DNA of 56,000 nucleotides. Origin: Jaenimonas drosophilae (lineage: Eukaryota > Euglenozoa > Kinetoplastea > Trypanosomatida > Trypanosomatidae). Every line of letters starts with the position of its first letter. Position 1 is the stretch's first letter. The stretch is taken from NCBI GenBank assembly GCA_030849065.1, contig JASAON010001558.1:1-56000 (forward strand), written 5' to 3'. Under the pieces are notes generated by a model. The model searched no databases, was not told where the DNA came from, and was given only the letters and a program-made list of their open reading frames with translations. This document shows positions 39,579 to 49,976 of this stretch, piece by piece. A program made the position numbers and the translations under genes.

Positions 39579-42500
39579 ACTCCGCATGGAGCTTGGAATA
39601 GGCCAATGATGGATGAGCGAAGCAAGCCAGGTAGCTCAAAAGCTTCGTGCTGAATATAGGTGATGGTCAGTGACAAGGAGTTCCCCCTCATTCATGTGTT
39701 CTTGTTTCTCTCCCCCCCGGCACGGTTGCTTCTCCCGACTTTCGTGGATCGCTGTCCCCATCACACTTCTCTGTCTCCCCTTACAGCGTCCCTATTCCCT
39801 CCTCCAACAACACCTCGTTTCCGTCTCTTTTTTTTTTTTTGATTTTTCGTTTCTCTGATTTACAAAAAAAAATACCGCGATCTCTGCTTTGTTCGTGTTT
39901 GTCGAGAGAGCAGGGATCGAGTGAGAGGGGGGCCACCCCTTCTTCTCACTCTAGAAATGGATGGTGGTTGTCGTCGTTAGACGGATGAAAATGGTTGGTT
40001 GCCACGCGCACTTCTTCATGTGTAGGAACCCTCACTCACCACAATCGGGACCACTTTCCCCTCTTCTACACTGCGACATTGTTGGTGAGATTGTGTTCGA
40101 GAGTCCATGATTCCCTCATTTTCCAACCTGACCACCAGTATTGTCCGTCATCCATCGTCTCCCGCCAAGGAATCTTGTTGTTCTCATCCTGCATCGTTTG
40201 CTACTTTGTTGCATTCATGTTTTTTGTGTTCCCTTTTTGTTGTTCGTGTATTGTCCATGCCGCTGCGCATATGAGCTCCTCCCGCTCTCTCCCTCTCCTC
40301 TCCCATGCTTCCCTTACACTTCACACCTTCTTGTCTTCTTTTTCTTGTGCTTGCTGCTTTGTGATTCGCAGAGATCATGGGATTTTTTCCCATGCGGGAT
40401 GCAGGTGATTGCCCACGTGCGTACACGAGGCTTATATTCACACCCCACCCAGCACATTTGATTGAATCTGACAATGTTGTGTGTGTGTATGTATAAATTG
40501 TGTGTGTACCTGGGAGCGAGACGAGGTGAGAGAGAGGAGTGCAATGGTGAGATGAGGCATAAGAGAAGCCAAGAATATGGCATGAGCTGCTATTGAAAGG
40601 TGGTGCTCTGCTGAAGAATACCCTTCATTCTCACCTGCATCTGTGCTTCCTTTTGCCGACGAATGGTGGACAGGAACGCGAATGCTTGTGGGCGCTGCGT
40701 GTGTGTGTGTGGCTGCGTTTGTCTTCTTCCCAGACACGCCGGTGCTAAGTGATTAGCCATCACGAAAGGATTGTTCGATGTGCAAAGTTGCTCCTCTCTA
40801 GAGAGTGTGCGAGAACGATCCTGTTGGTTCGCTGCCCGCTGACAGAGGCGACGCAGCGATAGTCTTTCTCGAGGAGATGCCAATCCGCCATTGATTGATT
40901 CACTTCGAATGATGATGGGTGGCAATTACGCCGTGCTTTGATCCACAGTTTCTACGTTTTTTTTTTCATTTTTTTTTGTTTCTTTTGAATGTCGCTGGAG
41001 AGACCTGCCAATGTGCGAGGATGGCCTATGTTGTCCAAGCGGAGTAGCTCAAACCTGAGGAGTGCTCATTGCACCTGTAGCTGAGAGTTGTGATGCCGAC
41101 GATGCGCTCTCATTCTACTCCTCTTTCTCCATGTTTCGCCTTAGGTACGAGAGACGTCCCGAGAACGACGACTGCTCCCCCAGTGGCACACCAATGAACA
41201 ATTTCATGATTTTTCGTTGGCGTTTTTTTTTTCAATTTTGTGATTTCACTTCTTCTTCCCGATATATATATGTGGCTGTGATGTTATGTATACATGTATA
41301 TGTATAATGATGCGGTGTTTGAGTCCTTTGGCGACGTCGATGTTAGCGTGTTGTGAGTGAATTGCTGTACGACCCGCCTTCATCCCCTATTCTGAAATCT
41401 CCGACTGAGAGATTGCTTGGAGGCTGCTCTTGTCGCTTGCGCACGTCAACCCTGTTCCGTCCTCATTCACAATCATGTGGAGGAGACGGTGACAGAGATG
41501 CTGAGTGTTGTGCGCCAACCCCGACTCGTTGGGGGAGGGGGGAGGAGATGAAGATGTGCCGGAAGCTCTGGAACCCTCCTCCATCAGTAAGAAGAACAGG
41601 ACTTGCACGCTCGCTCGGGTCCATACAACAGGGAACCAATGTCGCCTGTGCATACTAACTGGTTGTTTCTGTTAGGCTGTGCGCAAGCGACCGTAGACTC
41701 AGTGTAGGTGGGTGGACCGGGCGTACGTCTCGGCCATCCTCCTACCGACGCACCCATTCTTTCCTCCCACCAATTCTGTTTCGACTTGGCGAGCACATCT
41801 TCTCAGTTTTTGTGTCCTTTTTGTTTAATTTTTGACGATGTTGTTGGTTCTCTCTCCTCTATTCCCCCCGTTCCCCTTCTCTATGGTTGGTGCTGAGAAT
41901 TGGAAATGTAGATACTTCGTGATTTCTCTTGCGCGAGATGCCGTCTTGGCCTATTGTGTGTGTGTGTGTTTGTTCTTGGCGCCATTGACGCTTCAACTCT
42001 CGAGATTATATCCATCCTACGTGCATGATCTCCATATGCATGCAAGAACTCTGGGAGCCTCTGTTTTCTTTGCGCAACAAGATCTGCGTTGTTGTGTTTG
42101 CGTGTGTGTGGGAGAGGGGAGGGGGGCGGCGGCTCATGTATGTGTGCCCTGCCCCCCCCCCCTTCGTGACGCGAAAGATGAAATGCATGCAGTAAATACG
42201 AGGAGATTGCAGATCATTGTGTTGGGGGGAAACAGCTTGGCTGATAAGTACGGCGACAAGGGGGAGAGGAGACGCATACAGCCCTCCTGCGAGGGGAGCT
42301 CATGTCCCTCAACCCACGCGCGCCGTGTTGCCTGCAGCTTCATTTTTGCCATGGTTTATCCCTTTTCATTTCTGATTTTTGTAGTCGATCCATGCTGTCC
42401 AACACAATTCTTGATTTTCGAACTCCAGCCCTTTTTTTCCCGCTTGTTTCCACCTTCATGTGCATCCCTCTTTTCTTCAGAAGAAGAAGAGGGACGGCAC

Positions 42501-43075
42501 CTTTTTCCCCCGTCTACAGTCTTTTGATTGTGTGTGCGCCATATTCAGCTCGGCTTACGTGGCTCTCCACTGTGTGCGTGTGCGCGTTGTACCTACTTCA
42601 TTTCAGTGAGGATGCACGTGTGTCAGTTTTTTAAAAATTGCTTTGTATGACGTTGTTTGCGAGGAGTTTTCATTCCCTTGTTTCAGCTCCTTTTCTCTGT
42701 CCTTCTTGAGCACCTCAGATGAACTGGCTGAGAGTGTGGATGCGTTGGTAGAAGGTGCTTCGAGCCGTGGAGCTGAGCCTGTGGGGTATCTCAAAAAAAA
42801 AAACAACAACATACACACAAACGAGCGAAAAACTCGCAGACATACAATCGCACACAACCACAAACACAGCAACAGTATTTTTCCGGTGGACACCTCCCCG
42901 TGTTTGTCGTACAGTATACAATATCTCGAACGCTTCCTCCTCCGGAGGATTTGAGGGTAGTGAGCTACCTTGTTGTCATGTTCTTGCTGTGGAGTGTCTT
43001 TTCCAACCTCTTCCTCTTCTTCATTTTCTTCTTTCCCCTTTGCACGAGATTTTTTTTGTATTGCCATCGGCACTT

Positions 43076-43077
43076 AG
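43076..43077 (+). promoter_or_regulatory. predicted spliced-leader acceptor AG for the M16 gene
   Basis: A very long pyrimidine tract (TCTTCCTCTTCTTCATTTTC continuing to TTTTTTTTGTATTGCC) precedes CACTTAG, 106 bases before the ATG at 43183. Confidence 0.6.
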
Positions 43078-43182
43078 AGGACCGCACAAGGTCGAGTACC
43101 ATATACCCCTCTGTAGGAAGTATCCGCAAACCTCCAAGACCCACCTCACGAACACAGCTCCGGTCAACGTTTCATCTACACC

Positions 43183-44652
43183 ATGTCTGTTAGTTTTTCG
43201 ACGTTGGTGCAGCGCGCCAGGCCTGCTTCTAACCACGCCACTTCGGCCGCTTTCCGCGATGTGCTCAAGAAGCTCCCCCCCACCAACATCTCCGCCCTCG
43301 GCAATGGAGTGCGTGTGGCCTGCGAGGAGAACCCCCTCTCCTCTATCGCCACCGTGGGCGTGTGGATGAATGCGGGCACCCGCTTCGAGCCTGCTGCCTA
43401 CGCTGGTACCGCTCGTGTGCTTGAGAAGTGCGGCTTCATTGGAACGACGAACCAGAGCGGTGCGCAGATTGCCAAGGCTGTGGACGAGCTTGGCGGTCAG
43501 CTCAACGTCCAGGTTGGTCGCGAGCATACCTACCTGTACATGAAGGTGGCGAAGGAGAACACCGACAAGGCTGTCGGTCTCTTGGCCGATGTGGTGCGCA
43601 ACGCCCGCCTCTCCGATGCCGATATCATCGCTGCCCGCGGCCTTGTGAAGGAGGACCAGCGCCTCTTTGAGGAGCGCCCCGACGACATCGCCATGGACAA
43701 CCTTCACCGCTGCTGCTTCGACAGCACCTCGCACGGCCTGGGCACCCCCCTCTACGGAACGGAATCCACCGTGGACAAGGTGACTGCGGAGCAGCTCAAG
43801 AAGTACCGCAGCGACTGTGTGGCCGGGTCTCGCCTGGTCGTCGTGGGTGCTGGTGGTGTGGACCACACGAAGCTGGAAAAGGCTGCCCAGAACTACTTTG
43901 GCGACCTCCCCAAGGGCAGCGATAAGATTGCTGGCCTCCCCGAGAGCCGCTACGTAGGAGGTGAGTACCGCCTCTGGAACCTGCGCTACAAGACGGTGAA
44001 CGTGGCCTGGGCCTTTGAGACCTGCGGCTCTGCCTGTGAGGACAGCGTCCCCCTTGCCCTGGCCTGCGAGATTCCCGGTAGCTTCCACCGCTCTCAGCAC
44101 GAGATGGGCCAGCATGCGATGCACCGTGTGCTTAAGACCTTCTCCTCCCTCGACCACAGCACTCCCACCAACACCCACTTCAACGAGAAGTGTATCGAGA
44201 TTGCCAACCCCTTCCTCCACACCTACAAGGACACCGGTCTCTGCGGTATGTACGTTGTGGGTCGCCCCGCTCAGGGAGGCCCCGGTGATGCCGGTGTGAT
44301 GGTTGAGGTCCTCCAGTACACCATCGCCGAGTGGTGCCGCTTCGCCCAGAAGATGCTCCACGACCACGAGCTCTCACAGGCTAAGGTGAACCTCAAGTCT
44401 CAGCTCCTCTTCAACATGGACGGCAGCGCCAACTCCGCCCTGGACATTGGCAAGCAGGTGCTTGACCTTGGCCGCCGCGTTCCCCTCCCCGAGATGTACG
44501 ACCGTATTGACGACATCACCGCCAACAACGTGCAGGAGGTGCTTCAGCACTACTTCTATGGCCGCAAGCCCACCTACAGCTATCTTGGATACCTGGCCGC
44601 TATTCCCAACTACGATTGGACCCAGCACTGGACCTACAAGTACTGGTACTAA
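43183..44652 (+). CDS. M16-family core protein, beta-MPP/UQCRC1-like, zinc site lost
   Basis: 489 aa with a basic, Ser/Ala-rich mitochondrial presequence (about 1-30) and two M16 domains. The expected zinc motif H-x-x-E-H is R78-V-L-E81-K82: only the Glu is left, so peptidase activity is not expected. This points to the core-1 subunit of the cytochrome bc1 complex rather than the active beta subunit of the mitochondrial processing peptidase; in Euglenozoa the two are reported to be separate proteins. The C-terminus (YDWTQHWTYKYWY) is aromatic-rich. GC-ending codons dominate strongly, suggesting high expression. Similar kinetoplastid genes are often labelled MPP beta subunit. Confidence 0.85.
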   Translation: MSVSFSTLVQRARPASNHATSAAFRDVLKKLPPTNISALGNGVRVACEENPLSSIATVGVWMNAGTRFEPAAYAGTARVLEKCGFIGTTNQSGAQIAKAVDELGGQLNVQVGREHTYLYMKVAKENTDKAVGLLADVVRNARLSDADIIAARGLVKEDQRLFEERPDDIAMDNLHRCCFDSTSHGLGTPLYGTESTVDKVTAEQLKKYRSDCVAGSRLVVVGAGGVDHTKLEKAAQNYFGDLPKGSDKIAGLPESRYVGGEYRLWNLRYKTVNVAWAFETCGSACEDSVPLALACEIPGSFHRSQHEMGQHAMHRVLKTFSSLDHSTPTNTHFNEKCIEIANPFLHTYKDTGLCGMYVVGRPAQGGPGDAGVMVEVLQYTIAEWCRFAQKMLHDHELSQAKVNLKSQLLFNMDGSANSALDIGKQVLDLGRRVPLPEMYDRIDDITANNVQEVLQHYFYGRKPTYSYLGYLAAIPNYDWTQHWTYKYWY

Positions 44653-45821
44653 GCATCTGTGTCTGAGGGTGGGTAGAGGCTGCAGCAGAGAGTGGTACTC
44701 CACCTCGCTCCCTCCACTCACCCACCACCACCATACACCCCACATACCTGCGTACGACTGATCGGTGTTTGCGTGGTGCTAGGTACGTGTTGGCGTGGCG
44801 AAGGCGCCAACGGTAGAAGAGATCTAAGGTACGTGAGTAGTAATGAGATATGCTTTGATGCAAGCAGAGAGGTCGAGGGAGGTTGCGGTGGGGTGGGCTG
44901 TGGGCGGGTCAAGGAAGAACTATTGGTTCCCCGTCGTCCCCTCTCCTTTATCCTCCCTCTTCGAGTGTCAGGGGTACATGTGAAGAAAGGCTCTAACCGC
45001 CGCTACCAACTGTGGTGGCACCCCTCTCTCGTTTTGTACCCTCGCTGATGTCCACATGAGTAGCTCATGCGCACACCTAAAGCTCACGTTCCCCCCCTTC
45101 CTGTTTCCTGCACGCACATGAACTAGCGTGGGGGGACTACTCCTCGCACGCTGGCTCACATTCCCCACGCCGTGATGATACCTTGCTCTCCACACCATGC
45201 GCGCTCCTTCTATTCTTATTCTTATTCTTATTATTCTCCTATACTTTTGTTCTGAACACACACATGCAGAAGATTGAAGCTCCACTCTTCCTCATTATTT
45301 TGTAGTTTCTGTTGGTACTGCATTTCGTCGCATTATATTAAATTCTCTGACCGTCATCGTTGCCGGACTGCCCAGCGACCCACCGTGTCGGTTGCCTTCA
45401 GCAGAACACGTGAGAAAGAGAAGAACTTCATTTGTGTTCCCGCAGCCACACCACTCAGGGGACACACTTGATACCCACAACCCCACAACATCGTCCTCGC
45501 CACACCTCCAAGACACTGGTGAAGGCAGGCACAGAACAACAGAAGTATCAGAATTGGGAGCCTAGAGGAGGGACACTACTCCCCATTACACACAGCCCTA
45601 TTGTCTGTCCCTCCCCTTTTCTCTCCACTTTTGTAGTGGCGCTTGAATTTGCTCCACCGCTATACTCTGGTTTGTAAGTTTTTTTTTTCTTTGGGGCTTC
45701 TTTTTTTTTTTTGCGTGTGCGAGTGAGTTGAGGCACAGTTGCTGGTCGGATTTTTCTGTTACTACATACAATTACTTGGTCACCAATTGGTTCGCGTGCC
45801 CATTCTCCCTTGTGAAGAACA
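44653..45821. other. intergenic region
   Basis: No gene seen. Contains an ATTCTT-type microsatellite (45211-45237) and two T runs before the OTU gene (45679-45688 and 45701-45712) with a likely acceptor AG at 45722-45723. Confidence 0.6.
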
Positions 45822-47666
45822 ATGACTCCCTCGGAGGTACTCACGAAACTTCTCAAGGACAAGGTGCAGCGCGAGCACCTCTGTATAGGAGACACAAGTA
45901 CAGATACAAGTGCTCCCGCCGCTGTTGTCGTCATCCCCAGCAAGCAGTGTTGGCTATGCGGGCAGGATACCTCGTTGCGATTCCGGTTGAAGGACCTCAC
46001 TAGTCTGTGTTTTCGGTGCTTCCGAACAGCATACATGGCACTCGTCCTTCCTCGCATCAATTCTCCTGCACGCCGACAGAGCGATGAGCGTTTCCTGGAT
46101 TTGATTCAGCATGCCCAGACGGATGAGAGGGAGGAGGCTGCAGGCTCGTCCAAGGCCGCCGTTGCGGATGCAGAGCTGGACTGTTCTACTCCGTCCCCCA
46201 CTTCCTTCATATTGGCTGCCCCTCCAGCGTCTCAGCCATCCTCCACAAGTGCACTGGGTCGCTGGGTGTGTTCCAAGTGCTCTCTCATCAACAAGGTCTG
46301 TGTGCAGCGTTGTGAGGCCTGCAGCGCGATCAACGATTCTCAAGTCTTCTGTGGGCTGTGCAGGCGACAGTGCCGTGTGGTGGGAGAGTGCGGAGAAAAG
46401 TGCACGGGTGAGGTACCGCATGTGGTGTGGCGCTGCATGGGCTGCTATGTTCTCAACACATGTGATGGCGATGCATGTATCAACTGCCGTATGGAACGGG
46501 AGTGGAACTGTGTGCACTGCTCCGCGAAGCATAGCACGAAGAGAATAGACGGACTGCGGTTCTGTTCCACCTGCCGCTATGACAATACACCCGATGAGGT
46601 GGTGGTGGGTCAAGACAACTTCTTCCGAGAGCAGCGCCAGCAACCAGGGAACTCTTCACCCCCCGGGGAGTCTTCTCCAGGGGATGCAGAGGCCGTCGTC
46701 TTTGGCGTCAATGACTCCGAGACCAAAGCGGAGATGCAGCGGCAGCGCGCCATAGAAGAGAATGAAAAACGCCTGCGACGGCGGCTGGAGCGGCTCAATA
46801 TCACGCGCAACTTTCAAAAGTCAGACGGCAACTGCCTCTTCTCCGCCCTGGCGAATCAATTGTTCGGAAATCCACGTCTTCACGGCCTCGTTCGCTCCCT
46901 CGTGATCGCCTACATGCGCAGCAACTCCGCCGACTACCGCATTCTCTTTGAGAGCGACAAGGAGTGGAACAGCTACATTGAGCGGATGCGTGAGCTTGGA
47001 TGCTGGGGTGACGAGCTCTGCCTCAACGCCGCCAGCCGTTGCTTTGGTGTGAATATCCACGTCATCACAAGCGATGAGGCGCGGTGGCACATGATCTTCC
47101 AGCTGGATCAGCTTGGAGACTCCGTGTCCTTCCGCAAGCTGGCCAACGCCAATACCCTCGCACAACCCCCGGAGCCCTCCATTGGGGCTAACACCATCGC
47201 CCTCTTCTTGGCCTACAAAGCTCCGTTGCACTACGATGACATCTCGCCCAGTCCGGTACCGAGCGTGGTACTCTCTGACCTGCTCCTACCCGCGCTGCAG
47301 AAGCGCGTGGCCCAGCAGAGTAGCCGCTCAGTGCCTACCCCCGCTGCACCTAGCAATTCGTACAAGTCAGCCCCACACCAACAACCACCAACGGGACAGC
47401 CACCGCCACCGGCCAACCCACCCGCCGCCCGCCCATCGCCACAGCCTAGCGCTGCCGTGACGCCACCGCCAAATCGCATGAGTTCACTCCCTTACCGTGG
47501 CCCGGTAGGCCGCTCCAACAGCACAACCGCCGTTCCCCCCAATCCGGGGACGGGGTTGCAGCAGCCTGGCAATCAAAGCCCTCCCCCGCCAGCGCGCAAC
47601 CAGGGCTACTTCGACCGTGGCGGTAGTGGTGGCAGCGGCAACTCTGCGCCCGCTGTGAGGAGGTGA
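45822..47666 (+). CDS. OTU-family deubiquitinase with zinc fingers
   Basis: 614 aa. The N-terminal Cys cluster (about 45-68) may bind zinc. A RanBP2-type finger at 147-168 is complete: W148, C150, C153, N157, C164, C167 (W-x-C-x2-C-x3-N-x6-C-x2-C). A further Cys-rich region with CxxC pairs runs to about residue 250. The OTU domain (about 325-475) has the catalytic Asp335, Gly336, Asn337, Cys338 (SDGNCLFSAL) and His470 in LHYDD. The C-terminal 130 residues are Pro/Ser/Gln/Asn-rich. Such an enzyme would cleave ubiquitin (or a related modifier) from substrates, with the RanBP2 finger likely contacting ubiquitin or RNA. All catalytic residues are present. It could be cytosolic or nuclear; the chain-type preference is unknown. 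Confidence 0.88.
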   Translation: MTPSEVLTKLLKDKVQREHLCIGDTSTDTSAPAAVVVIPSKQCWLCGQDTSLRFRLKDLTSLCFRCFRTAYMALVLPRINSPARRQSDERFLDLIQHAQTDEREEAAGSSKAAVADAELDCSTPSPTSFILAAPPASQPSSTSALGRWVCSKCSLINKVCVQRCEACSAINDSQVFCGLCRRQCRVVGECGEKCTGEVPHVVWRCMGCYVLNTCDGDACINCRMEREWNCVHCSAKHSTKRIDGLRFCSTCRYDNTPDEVVVGQDNFFREQRQQPGNSSPPGESSPGDAEAVVFGVNDSETKAEMQRQRAIEENEKRLRRRLERLNITRNFQKSDGNCLFSALANQLFGNPRLHGLVRSLVIAYMRSNSADYRILFESDKEWNSYIERMRELGCWGDELCLNAASRCFGVNIHVITSDEARWHMIFQLDQLGDSVSFRKLANANTLAQPPEPSIGANTIALFLAYKAPLHYDDISPSPVPSVVLSDLLLPALQKRVAQQSSRSVPTPAAPSNSYKSAPHQQPPTGQPPPPANPPAARPSPQPSAAVTPPPNRMSSLPYRGPVGRSNSTTAVPPNPGTGLQQPGNQSPPPPARNQGYFDRGGSGGSGNSAPAVRR

Positions 47667-48491
47667 GGTGGCCCACTCATGTTGTCTTCCCACACTCATT
47701 CATCAATGGTCATCCATACACCCCTTGACGAATAGCAGCCTAGTGAGATACCCCGCCACAACTGTGGCTGTGGCTAGCGATTCGCATGGTGATGGCAGGC
47801 GCACGGGGGGGGAGCTTCCTGAAAAACAATAACGAGAGACCTTGGTGGTATGCTCAGGCCGGCCCACGTACTGCCACTCTGCTCGTGCCACCAACGTTGC
47901 TTGTTGCCGGCTCCACTCCATGGGGTTGTGTGGGTTCCCTTCATCTTCCCATTACTTCATCCCCATCGATGGGCGGCTTTGCCTCGCATGCCCTCCCCCG
48001 CTGCTGTTCACCATTTTGGCGAAAAAGGAAACGAAGATCAAATTTTTAGGATGAGGTGGTGGTGGTGGTGGTGGTCACTCCGCGCCAATCCATCTGCCCC
48101 AACTTACTTGTGTGTCGTGAAGATCCCTCGTCCCCTGTAGCTCTACGGAATGAGAGTGTGCGCGATGATCGTTGCTTCCCCCTTCTCCCCTCCCTCTCCC
48201 CACGAATTCCAGCTTCCTTCTTCGCTTTCAACAGAAGGTCAGCGAGAGCTGATCCCTGCTAGAGGGGGTAGGATTGTGGTTTACTTGTGAGCGTGTGTGT
48301 GTGGGGGGACCTGCTGGAGTGTGCTTCGGCAATGGCCCGTGTGTGAGCTGTATGCTTGAACCTCATCTCCCCCCCCATTCTCTTTCTCTGTGGGTACTTT
48401 CAAAGACCTTGGACTGCTTAGGTCAGGACCTTTCCTTGGGATAGTTGGCCTATCTACCCACCCACAACCAAACGTAGCAAGTGAATTAGAG
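47667..48491. other. intergenic region
   Basis: No gene seen. Contains a GTG repeat (48055-48075) and pyrimidine tracts near 48170-48230 and 48370-48390. The open frame into the next gene extends upstream only to a GTG. Confidence 0.6.
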
Positions 48492-49232
48492 ATGCTGACG
48501 AGTGCATCCCTCACGGCGCCACCACCGTCCTCCAAGCGCGGAGTCGTGTACTTCTCCACGGTTCCACGGGACATGCGCCCGCCGGAGGTGCGCCTTCACT
48601 GCCAGACGAATGCCCCAGAAGGTGCCGAGGTGCTGCGCATGCGTTTCATTCCCTACCCAAAGAAGGAGCGTCGACCAGGTGGCCCACTCCTTCCCTTGCA
48701 GTTCAAGGAAGGATGGGTGGAGCTCTCACGTGCGGAGGAGGCGGAGGCGCTTGCGACTCGTTTGAACGGCAACCCCGTTGAGTGCCGTCGTACGCGGCGT
48801 TGTTTTGGGCAGTTGTGGACGGTGCAGTACCTTCGTGGCACAAACTGGGATGAGCTAGTGGAGGAGCGAGAGGGGGAGCGACGCATGCGCAAGACTGCCG
48901 AAGTGACGGCCCGGCGTGAGGAAAAGTCGGCCAACGAAGCTTATCGCCGTGCTGTGCTGAAGTCCATGGCCGAACGCAAGAAGAGGAAGGCCGGGGGGCA
49001 GCGTCCTGTAGCGACATCGGGGGCGGAGCAGGAGACAACTGCGTCCACCGAAGATACCGCACCATCGACCTCTAGCGCACCAGCTCCTGCTCACCCATCG
49101 TCAAAAAAGGGTAAGGCCGCAGATAAGGTGAAGACGCGTGATGAGGCCAAGAAGCGCCCGACATCCACGCCGAAGGGGGCCTCCACTTCAGCCCTGCCCA
49201 AGAAGAAGAATTCCCGAGTAGCATCAAGCTAA
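48492..49232 (+). CDS. RRM-like pre-rRNA processing protein, ESF2/ABT1 type
   Basis: 246 aa from the ATG at 48492. The RRM-like fold begins with RGVVYFSTVPRDMRPPEVR (about 16-34), the usual ESF2/ABT1 opening, and includes FKEGWVELSRAEEAEALATR (about 80-100). The hallmark of the family, LWTVQYLRGTNWDELVEE, follows it. The C-terminal part is a Lys/Arg/Glu-rich helix and then a basic, Ala/Ser/Pro-rich tail with KKKNSR. ESF2 acts in the nucleolus with the U3 snoRNP and the helicase Dbp8 in early small-subunit rRNA cleavages. Confidence 0.82.
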   Translation: MLTSASLTAPPPSSKRGVVYFSTVPRDMRPPEVRLHCQTNAPEGAEVLRMRFIPYPKKERRPGGPLLPLQFKEGWVELSRAEEAEALATRLNGNPVECRRTRRCFGQLWTVQYLRGTNWDELVEEREGERRMRKTAEVTARREEKSANEAYRRAVLKSMAERKKRKAGGQRPVATSGAEQETTASTEDTAPSTSSAPAPAHPSSKKGKAADKVKTRDEAKKRPTSTPKGASTSALPKKKNSRVASS

Positions 49233-49976
49233 GCCGGTGTCACTCTCGGTGGTTCAGGTTGGTATTCACTGTTGCTGAAGACATTGATTGCGTGTGTGTC
49301 TGTGCAGTGTAAGGGTGTATGTGGGTGTATGACCCACACACGTTGGTTGGCTGAGATATGTGCTGGTGACATAACCATCGAATAACATTGACAAATATCT
49401 CTGCTAATGAGTTGGGACGACTTGTAGCGAAGCCACACGCGGGGGGGGGGGTTTTGAGGGGGTTGGTTGGTTGATGTGTGCCAGGAGTGAACGGGCGTGT
49501 ACGCGTGTGCGTGTGGTGGCACCAGAAGCGGAGCCGGGCACTGAGCAAAAGCGAGCGATCTCATCCTCCCTATTCTCTTACCCCATATCCCACTTCAGCC
49601 ATCATCCATTGCCGCCTACCTCGCCTCTTCTCCACTCCATCAAAGGGAAAGGTTTAGTCCCTCTCCTTACACCCAACCTTCCACAGTCATCACGACGTTC
49701 CGCGTGTCTTCCGTTTCGTTGTTGGGCTTGGACGTCCTTCCCTACGCCGCTCGCCCACTCAGTCTGATTGTGCCCACCTCGACGTCGTCGTCGTCGTCGT
49801 CGTCCTCTCTCTGTTCTGTTCGTCGCCTTCATTCGCTGCTGCTGCCTTCATCTTTTCCGTTGGCAACTCACCACAGAAGGTTCTACTCCTACTCCGCCGT
49901 CTTGTGCGCGACGAAGCAGGCCACCCTCACAACACAAACACACACCAAAACAACACCCACCAAACCCACCCACACC
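49233..49976. other. intergenic region, leader of the ThrRS gene
   Basis: No gene seen. Contains a run of 11 G (49441-49451) and a GTC microsatellite (about 49783-49804). The ThrRS frame is open for 91 codons above the ATG but has no upstream ATG. Confidence 0.6.

Larger units (their letters stand above)
39390..43182. other. 3.8-kb gene-free region, low complexity
   Basis: The longest gap in the coding array. It is dominated by T-, CT- and GT-rich low complexity, with long T runs near 39829, 40960, 40971 and 41224, and GT/TG microsatellites near 40470-40490, 40701 and 41955. No tRNA, rRNA or convincing snoRNA was found, although motifs resembling C and D boxes occur near 39605-39652. A minus-strand frame at 40590-40925 has no ATG near its start. 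The region may hold long UTRs, an unannotated ncRNA or unrecognised small genes. Confidence 0.55.

Noticed and set aside
39605..39652. Possible C/D snoRNA (TGATGG near the start, CTGA near the end)
   Set aside because: Boxes are imperfect, there is no clear terminal stem, and no guide complementarity could be tested.
40590..40925. Minus-strand 111-aa frame in the 3.8-kb gap
   Set aside because: Bounded by a stop and TTG with no ATG until more than half way, and opposite to the direction of all supported genes; kept only as a point to check.
43021..44367. 448-aa minus-strand frame opposite the M16 gene
   Set aside because: Shadow of a GC3-rich gene on the + strand; no family resemblance.
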